Source: Bacteroides cellulosilyticus
Lineage (GTDB): Bacteria; Bacteroidota; Bacteroidia; Bacteroidales; Bacteroidaceae
Length of the DNA: 64,000 nucleotides
Assembly: GCF_020091405.1 (NCBI RefSeq)
Contig: NZ_CP081903.1
Span: forward strand, 2,666,501-2,730,500
Direction of reading: 5' to 3'
The notes under the pieces were generated by a model that saw only the letters and a program-made list of their open reading frames with translations, was not told the origin of the DNA and made no database searches. A program made the position numbers and the translations under genes. This document shows, piece after piece, positions 30,320 through 38,206 of the stretch; positions within the stretch are counted from its first letter, which is position 1, and every line of letters begins with the position of its first letter.

Positions 30320-30889
30320 TTAAGTATACAGTTGTTTTTTTCGTATTCTGCTGAGGGTTTCGGGGGTAATGCCGAGAAACTGGGCTATTTCTTTTAAAGA
30401 AAGTTTTTCTTGTAAATCGGGACATCGTTTCATTAATGACTGGTAACGTTGTTCGGGACTATCGCAATAGAAGCCTAATAAGCGTTGGTATATCTCGGCA
30501 AACATGGCTTCGGCTATCTGCCTGCCTAGTCGTTGGGTATCCATGTCTGTTTCCCAGAATTGATTAAGCCGGTTTAAGCTAAGAAGATAAACTTCACATT
30601 CGGTAGTAGCCTGTATATTGACCGTAGAAGTTGCCTGTTTTATAAAAGAGGGGTAGTCACAGACGAAATCGTTTACGAAGCTGTAACCGACAATCCATTC
30701 ATTGGCGTCTGCATCTATATGTGATAAGCGGAACATGCCGGACTTGATAAAACCTATCTGATTTGTTTTTTCATTTTGCCGTACCAGATATTCATTCTTC
30801 TTGAATTTAGTAAATACCCCTTCTTCCAGAAATAATTTTTCGAGCCTGGAAATATTGGGGTGACTATCTTTTATGTTAAATTTGTCCAT
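30320..30889 (-). CDS. Crp/Fnr-family transcriptional regulator
   Basis: 189 residues. N-terminal cyclic-nucleotide-binding-like beta roll: FKKNEYLVRQNEKTNQIGFIKSGMFRLSHID (about residues 28-58) and VNIQATTECEVYLLSLNRLNQFWE (about 92-115). The C-terminal winged helix is LSLKEIAQFLGITPETLSRIRKKQL (about 161-185). The R-x-S/T phosphate-binding pattern of true CRP is not evident, so another effector or none is likely. The gene has a TACCTTTG box about 25 bases upstream (30913-30920, minus strand). It lies next to, but runs away from, the large GH2 gene at 31091, so it could regulate the glycan region; this is only positional. Confidence 0.88.
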   Translation of the reverse strand: MDKFNIKDSHPNISRLEKLFLEEGVFTKFKKNEYLVRQNEKTNQIGFIKSGMFRLSHIDADANEWIVGYSFVNDFVCDYPSFIKQATSTVNIQATTECEVYLLSLNRLNQFWETDMDTQRLGRQIAEAMFAEIYQRLLGFYCDSPEQRYQSLMKRCPDLQEKLSLKEIAQFLGITPETLSRIRKKQLYT

Positions 30890-31090
30890 AGCTATTGTAT
30901 TAGTACATATGGCAAAGGTACAAAGATTACAGAAAAAATCATGTATTAATCGAAAAGTGCTGAAATATGGGAAATTAATGTATTTTTAATTCAATATTAA
31001 TATTGTTTCGGCTAACTTTTTAATGCTGCTCCGTTTACTTTGCAAACAGGAAAACAAATATGTCTAATACCTAATTAATAGTATTCTTAA

Positions 31091-34000
31091 ATGAAACGAA
31101 ATGCAATTTTATTAAGCTTGCTGACGGCTTTGTTCTTGCTACCGGGAAAGGCAGTGGGGCAAACCACATCAAGCGATGGTAAATTGGTGTATAATTTCCC
31201 GTTTGCACCAAGTGAGGGTCTTGTAAATAGGACAGAAAAGGAGTATAGGAAAGAAGTTTGCCTGAATGGTTACTGGGACTTCCAACCTGTGGCTTTGCCG
31301 AGTAGCTACGTGCAAGGTAAAGGAGTTGCACCGGAACTGTCGTTGCCTAAAGAAGGGGCTTGGAGCAAAACCCGTATAAAAATACCTTCTCCCTGGAATA
31401 TTAATTCCTTTGCCAACCGAGATGTGGAAGGTCCCGATCATCGCAATTACCCGTCTTATCCGAAAGAATGGGAGCAAGTGAAAATGGCATGGATGAAGAA
31501 AATGATAACGATTCCTGCTGACTGGGATGGTCAACAGATAAAACTTTATTTTGAGGCTGTATCCGGCTATACTGAAGTTTATATTAATAAGGAGAAGGTG
31601 GGAGAAAATTTTGATATTTTCCTTCCGTTCAGTGTGGATATTACGGATAAAGTGAATGCAGGTGAGACAGCTGAAGTATGGGTAGGCGTTCGCAGTCAGT
31701 CTTTGTTTGAAAACAATTCTACGATTGGTCGCCGCATTGTTCCTGCCGGTTCTATGTGGGGATATCATATTGCCGGTATCTGGCAGGATGTATATTTGCT
31801 GGCATTGCCCAAAGTGCATGTGGAAGATGTATATGTGAAACCGTTGGTTTCTCAAAATATGCTTGAACTGGAAGTGACTGTACAGAATAATACGGAAAAA
31901 AAAGCTGATCTGCAACTTCAAGGTAAGATTAATGAATGGGTAAACCTGGCTGGGACAGATGTTAATTCTGCTCCTGTACCTGCATGGAAACTTGGACAGG
32001 AAGCTTTGAAAGTGGCCCCTGTTAAAGTTAGTATCCCTGCCAATGCTTCAACAAAAGTTGTGTTGCAGGTTCCGGTATCCGGTGAGTTGAATTACTGGAC
32101 TCCTGAACAACCGAATCTTTATGCCGTATTGCTTTCATTGCAGGCTAAGAAAGAAACCCTTGATATGAAATATGAGCGTTTCGGATGGCGTGAATGGACA
32201 TTGCAAGGTACCACACAGTACCTGAATGGTAAACCTTATCAGTTGAGAGGTGATTCCTGGCACTTTATGGGTATTCCGCAAATGACACGTAGATATGCGT
32301 GGGCATGGTTTACTGCCATTAAAGGTATGAATGCCAATGCAGTCCGTCCTCATGCACAGATATATCCTCGTTTCTATATGGATGTAGCTGACGAAATGGG
32401 TATCTGTGTGTTGAATGAAACAGCTAACTGGGCGAGTGATGGTGGTCCGAAACTGGATTCCGAACTCTTTTGGGAGGCATCTAAAGAACACTTGAGACGT
32501 TTTGTACTCAGAGACCGCAATCATGCTTCTGTTTTTGGCTGGAGTATCAGTAATGAGAATAAACCGGTGATTCTGCATGTTTACAACCGGCCTGAGCTTA
32601 TGCCTCAGCAGAAGAAAGCCTGGGAAGACTGGAGGGATATTGTTCGTGCTAATGACCCGACCCGCCCGTGGATTTCTGCCGATGGAGAAGATGATGGAGA
32701 TGGTATATTGCCGGTTACAGTAGGTCACTATGGCGATATGGGCTCAATGAAACATTGGGTTGAAATTGGTAAGCCTTGGGGAATTGGCGAACATAGTATG
32801 GCTTACTACGGTACTCCCGAGCAGGTTGCCAAATATAATGGTGAAAGAGCTTATGAATCGCAGTTGGGACGTATGGAAGGACTAGCTAATGAATGCTATC
32901 ATCTGCTTGCTAACCAACGTAATATGGGCGCTTCTTATAGTACGGTTTTCAATATGGCATGGTATTCCTTGAAACCACTGCCATTGGGTAAAAAGGATAT
33001 GACTACGCAACCGGATATAAATAAGGATGGTATCTTCTTCACAGAATATAAAGAAGGTGTTCCGGGGGTACAACCGGAACGTGTAGGCCCCTATTGCACT
33101 ACATTCAATCCTGGATATGATCCAAGTCTGCCTTTGTATGATCCGTGGCCTATGTATAATGCTATGCGTGCAGCCAATGCACCGGGACATCCTGGTTGGT
33201 CTGCTTATGCCAATATCGACAAGAAACAATATGAAGCGCCAGCCGCTACTCCGGCAGAGAAATATAAAGAAGTCATTTTCATTGGAGGAGATGACAGTAA
33301 GCTGAGGAATATTCTGGATGCGCAAGGTGTGAAATTTGCGACTAAAGTAACTGCTCCTGCACGGATGCTTTATATTGTGGACGGTACTTATGTTTTGTCT
33401 GCTGCTGAAAAGAAGAGTATGTTGGCTAATATAGCTAAAGGTGCTGATGTCTGGATTTGGGGATTGACACCTCAGACTGTGAATGTGTACAATGAGATTC
33501 TGCCTCTTCCGGTGGCTTTGGATAATCTTAAACGTTCTTCTTTCCTGCCGGTTCAGAAATCATGGATACGTGGTTTGAACAATTCAGATTTCTATTTCTG
33601 TGAACTTCAAAGAGCTGATGCCTCGGAATACTCGCTGACAGGCGCTTTAGTGGAAGAAGGAGATGTATTGCTGAATGCATGTAAGACTGATTGGAGAGCT
33701 TGGAATAAACGTCCGGAGGAGCTGAAAACGGCCAGTACGGTACGGAGTGAGTACGAATGTACAGCTGCTACTCCTGTATTTGTGAAATATCAGGATGGAG
33801 CTTCTTGTTTTTACATCAGCACGCTGAAAGAGTTTACTAATTCAGAAAAGGGATACAATACATTGGGAGTTATTTTGAAGAATGCCGGAATTGACCGTAA
33901 TGAGATTGAGGTGAAATCAAATGAAGTTTTCTTTTTGCGTGATAACCAGTTAATGTTCCCGACTGCTGTAAAAGATAAGTTAGTGAAAATGTCGGATGGA

Positions 34001-34318
34001 TGGACTTTGGATATCTATGTATTTAGTCCACGTCCTTTGGATGACTTGTTGATTGAACCGAATATGCCGAAACTGACTTTGGTTGTGAAAGCAAGAGAAT
34101 GCCAGCTCGCTATTAATGACAAAGCGTATGCTGCTGCTTCACAAAACAGGCATGAGGCTACTTATAAAGAACTGCCCTTGTTGCAAGGTTGGAATAAGAT
34201 AAGCATAAAAATAGGACAAAGAGATAAGAATGAATTCACAGGTAACTTCAGATGTGATAATAGAAATGAATTCCTTTCTTCTTTGAAAGTGATGTATATT
34301 AATCCTGAAGCTAAATGA
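31091..34318 (+). CDS. GH2-family glycoside hydrolase, large exported form
   Basis: A 1,075-residue exported enzyme (signal peptide ending KAVGQ). Seen: sugar-binding jelly-roll domain KEVCLNGYWDFQPV ... YFEAVSGYTEVYINKEKVGEN (about residues 55-180), immunoglobulin-like domain (about 200-370), and TIM barrel from YLNGKPYQLRGDSWHFMG (about 378-395). The acid/base is in WSISNENKPV (Glu about 488) and the likely nucleophile in WGIGEHSMAYYG (about 560). A long C-terminal extension of roughly 350 residues follows. Retaining beta-glycosidase activity is expected; the sugar cannot be read from sequence. It is followed by a strong terminator shared with the convergent lyase gene, so it forms its own unit. 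Confidence 0.82.
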   Translation: MKRNAILLSLLTALFLLPGKAVGQTTSSDGKLVYNFPFAPSEGLVNRTEKEYRKEVCLNGYWDFQPVALPSSYVQGKGVAPELSLPKEGAWSKTRIKIPSPWNINSFANRDVEGPDHRNYPSYPKEWEQVKMAWMKKMITIPADWDGQQIKLYFEAVSGYTEVYINKEKVGENFDIFLPFSVDITDKVNAGETAEVWVGVRSQSLFENNSTIGRRIVPAGSMWGYHIAGIWQDVYLLALPKVHVEDVYVKPLVSQNMLELEVTVQNNTEKKADLQLQGKINEWVNLAGTDVNSAPVPAWKLGQEALKVAPVKVSIPANASTKVVLQVPVSGELNYWTPEQPNLYAVLLSLQAKKETLDMKYERFGWREWTLQGTTQYLNGKPYQLRGDSWHFMGIPQMTRRYAWAWFTAIKGMNANAVRPHAQIYPRFYMDVADEMGICVLNETANWASDGGPKLDSELFWEASKEHLRRFVLRDRNHASVFGWSISNENKPVILHVYNRPELMPQQKKAWEDWRDIVRANDPTRPWISADGEDDGDGILPVTVGHYGDMGSMKHWVEIGKPWGIGEHSMAYYGTPEQVAKYNGERAYESQLGRMEGLANECYHLLANQRNMGASYSTVFNMAWYSLKPLPLGKKDMTTQPDINKDGIFFTEYKEGVPGVQPERVGPYCTTFNPGYDPSLPLYDPWPMYNAMRAANAPGHPGWSAYANIDKKQYEAPAATPAEKYKEVIFIGGDDSKLRNILDAQGVKFATKVTAPARMLYIVDGTYVLSAAEKKSMLANIAKGADVWIWGLTPQTVNVYNEILPLPVALDNLKRSSFLPVQKSWIRGLNNSDFYFCELQRADASEYSLTGALVEEGDVLLNACKTDWRAWNKRPEELKTASTVRSEYECTAATPVFVKYQDGASCFYISTLKEFTNSEKGYNTLGVILKNAGIDRNEIEVKSNEVFFLRDNQLMFPTAVKDKLVKMSDGWTLDIYVFSPRPLDDLLIEPNMPKLTLVVKARECQLAINDKAYAAASQNRHEATYKELPLLQGWNKISIKIGQRDKNEFTGNFRCDNRNEFLSSLKVMYINPEAK

Positions 34319-34382
34319 TGTATAGGTAATGATTAGAAAGGTATAGTTTTTAATAGGGTCTTTTTCGATAAGTTCAGTGTTA

Positions 34383-34422
34383 CAATCCAGTGGCATGCGT
34401 ATTATTGGCATGCACTGGATTG
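34383..34422. terminator. Bidirectional terminator between GH2 and lyase genes
   Basis: CAATCCAGTGGCATGC pairs with GCATGCACTGGATTG (one bulge) around a nine-base loop, between converging genes. Confidence 0.88.
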
Positions 34423-34433
34423 TTGTTTATTCA

Positions 34434-36503
34434 CTATTCTCTACCGTTATGAAGGCTTCTGTTATCTTTGATATTTAGTTGGATGGCTGTTTGGGCATCA
34501 ATACCGCGATATCTGTTATTTTGTACGGTGTTCTGATGGATTGTAATGTCTTTACAAGGGTTCATTTGCTTCTCAATGAATATTCCGTGCTCATTGTTAC
34601 CTTCAGCAAGACTATTGTTGATGCTTATCCGGTTACTTTCTGCACATCGTATGCCTGAGAGTCCGTTACGGGCCATCTCTGAGTTGATAACTTTCACATT
34701 CTGGCAGAAAGTAGCATTTATACCGTTTCCGTAGGGGGAGGTATCGAAACGACTACTTGTTATATCACAATTTGTGATGTATGACAAATGAAGATTATGA
34801 TGGAAACCGGCACCTGGCACTACGCTGGCACCATTATCACTGAAATCACATTGGTTAATACGAATATTCTTTCCACCAACTATGGCTACACCGTTTTTGG
34901 TGAAATTCTGTATGGTAATATTGTCAAATGTAATGTTCTGTATGCCATCTTTCTCTTTTGATTTGAAAATGACGCCTTCCCGGCTGGGAGCGTTCATATA
35001 TGAGCGGCTACGACGGTCGTGATTAGGATCGGCATTTTCGGTTACTTTAGTGGCACCTTCTATCAGAAGATTGCGAATAGTGACGTCAGAGAGAATATTT
35101 TCTCCATTAATGATTGCAGTTTCTGTTTGTGGAGCCGGAAAGATTATAGTTTCGCGTCCCTGACCAGCAAGGAGGGTGCCACTATATATCTTTAGAGGAG
35201 CTTTCAATGTATGTACTCCTGCTTCCAAAATAATCCATTTGCCACTCTTTTGATTGGAGTCTATGGCTTCTTGTATGGACTCTCCCGGTTTTACAAAAAT
35301 ACTGTTGGCAGGAAGTTTTTTTGATTTGCCTTTTAAAGCTCCGATTACTGTTGGTTTCAGGAATTTATCGAAACCTGTATAAAGAGATGTTTTTGCCGGA
35401 GCATTGGGAAGCGGAGCTTTGGCAGCCGTCAGAAAACCTACTGATGACTTCGGGCGTGTATGTTGTTTTATTGCTTTCTCGGTATATGGCAGTAATAGGC
35501 CTTTGGTATTTTTGTAATGCTGGTATATGGATTCATAGATATCTCTGAATTTGTCGTTATCTCTGTCTGTAAAGACTCCGAATAAATCAATATGTTCTCC
35601 TAACATGAAACGTGCTGTATATTCGAAACCTTGTGCCAGCCTGTCATCAGCTACACTATAAAAATCTAATCCCTGCGTGTCGGCGGTTTGTGCTGCTTTG
35701 GCAAATTCACCTATACCTAATTGTACATGTCCCCAGTCGCGAGTTGTCTCTTGGCATTGTCCACCCGGATAGAGATAACGGGTGATGCCGGAGTTACCTT
35801 CTCCCCGGTAGAATCTTTCTACTGCCCGGTTGAAAATTTCGTGATTATCAGTAAAAATGCCGATACACATGATGGTACTAATCATGGATGCATCCCAGTT
35901 ACCGTTAGCTTCGGTAAAGAAGCCTTTAATAGTGGGATAAAGGACTGTAAGGACCATTTGCGTGAATTGTTGCAGGTCTTTGGGCGCCCAGCCGGAATCG
36001 GTATGTTTCAGAATTTCAGCAGCATTGAGGTAGTAATATCCGAATAAACCTACATTCAGCTTGGCATTGTTTGCATCGAATCCCCGGAGAACATAACTCC
36101 ACGCATTCAGGATTTCAATGGCTTTATGCGCATAGGCTTTGTCTTGGGTTATATACCACATTAATGCATGGTTATAGGCTGTTTCTGCACTTTCGGAAAA
36201 CTCACGTCCGCCTATGCTGTTTGTTCCATAGGGACCTACTGATATTTCAGCAAATGGTTTGGGGATAAAATCTAAAGAAGTGTTTTTCTTTAAATTCTCA
36301 AAAGCGGTTTTCCAGGGTTGTATGCCTTTTACTACCATTTCGCGCATATAGTCGAGGTCCTGTTTGCTTTGAGCCATGCCCGGATGCACGAAAGCCTTGG
36401 TTAGAAACTCTGGGTTAGAACTCTTTTCCGGTTGGGCTGCTATACTGTGTACTAAGGTACACAGTATGCATATTAATAAGAGTATTCTTTTTCTCATGTT
36501 CAT
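34434..36503 (-). CDS. Alginate-lyase-fold (PL38-like) lyase fused to parallel beta-helix
   Basis: A 689-residue exported protein (signal peptide ending SIAAQ). The N-terminal part (about residues 35-340) fits the alpha/alpha-toroid alginate_lyase fold (PF05426) as in PL38 enzymes: HPGMAQSKQDLDYMREMV, ETAYNHALMWYITQDKAYA with the catalytic-type Asn-His, EANGNWDASMIST, and YLYPGGQCQETTRDWGHVQLG. From about residue 400 the chain becomes a right-handed beta-helix: IFVKPGESIQEAI, then NLLIEGATK, ITFDNITIQNFTKNGVAI, ITNCDITSSRFDTSPYGNGI and repeated N-x-I/V coils. The lyase half should cleave a uronate-containing glycan by beta-elimination. The helix may bind or cleave the same glycan. It lies 25 bases after the esterase gene, in one operon. 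Confidence 0.75.
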   Translation of the reverse strand: MNMRKRILLLICILCTLVHSIAAQPEKSSNPEFLTKAFVHPGMAQSKQDLDYMREMVVKGIQPWKTAFENLKKNTSLDFIPKPFAEISVGPYGTNSIGGREFSESAETAYNHALMWYITQDKAYAHKAIEILNAWSYVLRGFDANNAKLNVGLFGYYYLNAAEILKHTDSGWAPKDLQQFTQMVLTVLYPTIKGFFTEANGNWDASMISTIMCIGIFTDNHEIFNRAVERFYRGEGNSGITRYLYPGGQCQETTRDWGHVQLGIGEFAKAAQTADTQGLDFYSVADDRLAQGFEYTARFMLGEHIDLFGVFTDRDNDKFRDIYESIYQHYKNTKGLLLPYTEKAIKQHTRPKSSVGFLTAAKAPLPNAPAKTSLYTGFDKFLKPTVIGALKGKSKKLPANSIFVKPGESIQEAIDSNQKSGKWIILEAGVHTLKAPLKIYSGTLLAGQGRETIIFPAPQTETAIINGENILSDVTIRNLLIEGATKVTENADPNHDRRSRSYMNAPSREGVIFKSKEKDGIQNITFDNITIQNFTKNGVAIVGGKNIRINQCDFSDNGASVVPGAGFHHNLHLSYITNCDITSSRFDTSPYGNGINATFCQNVKVINSEMARNGLSGIRCAESNRISINNSLAEGNNEHGIFIEKQMNPCKDITIHQNTVQNNRYRGIDAQTAIQLNIKDNRSLHNGRE

Positions 36504-36528
36504 TCCTTTTGTTTTGTTAATCAGTGTT

Positions 36529-38004
36529 CTACCAATTGTCTGTTCTGAAGGGAGCTACGGGGATACCATAGATGTTGAATACGCTTGCTTGGGTATAATT
36601 CTTATAAGCATATCGGACGGCTACCGGATGCTGTACTTTATCGCATGATACGGCAAGACGGGTAGTTTTGGTTTCTATTTCAGCATGGGCCGGGTAGAAA
36701 ACTTTGTCTTCACCGGCAATTTCAAATCCTTCGAGTGGGGTCCACATAGGACAAAGACCACGCTGTGCGTTGTCCACATTGATGTATATTTTGTTACCTG
36801 ATATTTCCATGGATTTATAAACAGGAGTGGCGTAACCGAATCCTTTTCGTCCATAAGTTTGGGCAAGTGCCCAAAGAGCAAGGCGATTACCTACCGTTTC
36901 TTTATCTGTAGGATGGATAAAGACCGGATGACCTATATCCAGAGTGGTAACCATTCCACTATTAGGAATATCCTTCATATTTTGTTGTTGGACTTCACGC
37001 ATGCGGGCGGCTGAGGTGCCATCGGCCCCTTCATAATTAAAGGGGGCAATCTCTACGAAGTAAAAAGGGAGTTCTCCTATATTCCATTTACTGCGTAAGT
37101 CTTTGACAAAAGCAGGCATCAGACTTTGGTATAAATTAGCATTGTCACGATTACTTTCGCCTTGATACCAAAGGAAGCCTTTAATGGTGAAATTCGTGAA
37201 AGGAGCTATTTTCCCATTATAGAGTACACATGGAGTATCTGTGATGTTTTTTACAGGTTCATCATTGTCGAGTATGGCTAAATCAATACTTTTAAATGGG
37301 CTTATGGCTTCCCGGCTCATCCATGCTTCTACTTTTGATCCTCCAAGAGAAGATACAATAATACCGACTGGTACTTCCAGTACTTCCTGAATATATCGGG
37401 CGAAAAAGTAGGCTGTTGCACTTGTGTGGGATACGTTGACTGGAGTATTCTCTAACCACTCACCTTTACAATCTTCCTGTGGGGTTTTGCTATATTGCCG
37501 TACCCATCTTCCATCTTTGGAATCGGTGTTGTAGATGCGGATTGGGGTAGAGGCTTTCGCTTTGGCTATGATATCGTTTGTGCCCTGAGTGGGTTGGCGG
37601 TCGAAACCACTCATGGGCATTTCCATGTTCGATTGTCCGGAGCAGAACCAGACTTCACCTATTAATATATTTTTCAATGTTAAAGCCTCTCCATCGCTGA
37701 ATGTAATTTCATAGGGGCCTCCGGCTGTTGGTGTGGAGACATTTAATAACCATTTTCCTTGCTTGTCTGCAGTTGTTTTATAGGTTCTGTTATCCCATGA
37801 TGTTTTTATGGTAACAGACGAGTTTTCTTTGGCTTTTCCCCATAGCTTTATATTTGCTTGTTGTTGCAATACCATGTTGCTACTAAGTACGGAGGGTAAT
37901 TGTACTTTGGCTTCTACGAATGTGGAGACAGATAAAAAGTGTGTTAATAGTAAAAAAGTAATCAACGATTTTACTTTCATGTGACTAAAAAAAAGTTTTT
38001 CCAT
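36529..38004 (-). CDS. Sialate-O-acetylesterase-like (SASA) carbohydrate esterase
   Basis: A 491-residue exported esterase. Seen: beta-sandwich opening LPSVLSSNMVLQQQANIKLWGKA (about residues 36-58), the SGNH/SASA nucleophile in FCSGQSNMEMPMSGF (about 118-132), WYQGESNRDNANLYQSLM (about 280-297), and the C-terminal His in HPVFIHPTDKETVGNRLA (about 372-389). The family takes acetyl groups off sialate but in Bacteroides glycan loci also off plant or other acetylated sugars. No sialidase is near, so another acetylated glycan is more likely. Start: the ATG at 38004 is used; an in-frame ATG at 37980 (MKVKSLITFLLL) gives a cleaner signal peptide and may be the true start. It heads the esterase-lyase operon, divergent from the regulator. 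Confidence 0.85.
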   Translation of the reverse strand: MEKLFFSHMKVKSLITFLLLTHFLSVSTFVEAKVQLPSVLSSNMVLQQQANIKLWGKAKENSSVTIKTSWDNRTYKTTADKQGKWLLNVSTPTAGGPYEITFSDGEALTLKNILIGEVWFCSGQSNMEMPMSGFDRQPTQGTNDIIAKAKASTPIRIYNTDSKDGRWVRQYSKTPQEDCKGEWLENTPVNVSHTSATAYFFARYIQEVLEVPVGIIVSSLGGSKVEAWMSREAISPFKSIDLAILDNDEPVKNITDTPCVLYNGKIAPFTNFTIKGFLWYQGESNRDNANLYQSLMPAFVKDLRSKWNIGELPFYFVEIAPFNYEGADGTSAARMREVQQQNMKDIPNSGMVTTLDIGHPVFIHPTDKETVGNRLALWALAQTYGRKGFGYATPVYKSMEISGNKIYINVDNAQRGLCPMWTPLEGFEIAGEDKVFYPAHAEIETKTTRLAVSCDKVQHPVAVRYAYKNYTQASVFNIYGIPVAPFRTDNW

Positions 38005-38051
38005 AATACTGTTTTAATTTGATGATAGAACAAGCTTTTTGTCCTTTGCAA

Positions 38052-38059
38052 CAAAAGTA
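38052..38059 (-). promoter_or_regulatory. -7 box for esterase-lyase operon
   Basis: Reads TACTTTTG on the minus strand (TAnnTTTG), about 45 bases before the esterase ATG, in the 202-base gap shared with the divergent regulator. Confidence 0.55.
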
Positions 38060-38174
38060 AACCAGAGATATTACTTCTCTGATTAATTTGTTATTAATTT
38101 GCGCATAATATCGGTTTAATTGAATTCAGATTCCAAATTCTCGTGTCCTTTATTTGTTATGGGGGATTTTTTTA

Positions 38175-38182
38175 TACCTTTG
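38175..38182 (+). promoter_or_regulatory. -7 box for membrane regulator gene
   Basis: TACCTTTG (TAnnTTTG) 25 bases before the ATG at 38207. The rest of the gap shows no clear operator repeats. Confidence 0.6.
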
Positions 38183-38206
38183 CAGAGTGTTCTTTAACGA
38201 GATACT

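Noticed and set aside
31169..31921. 250-residue minus-strand ORF within the GH2 gene
   Set aside because: It lies wholly inside a well-supported GH2 reading frame and has no domain, signal peptide or start context.
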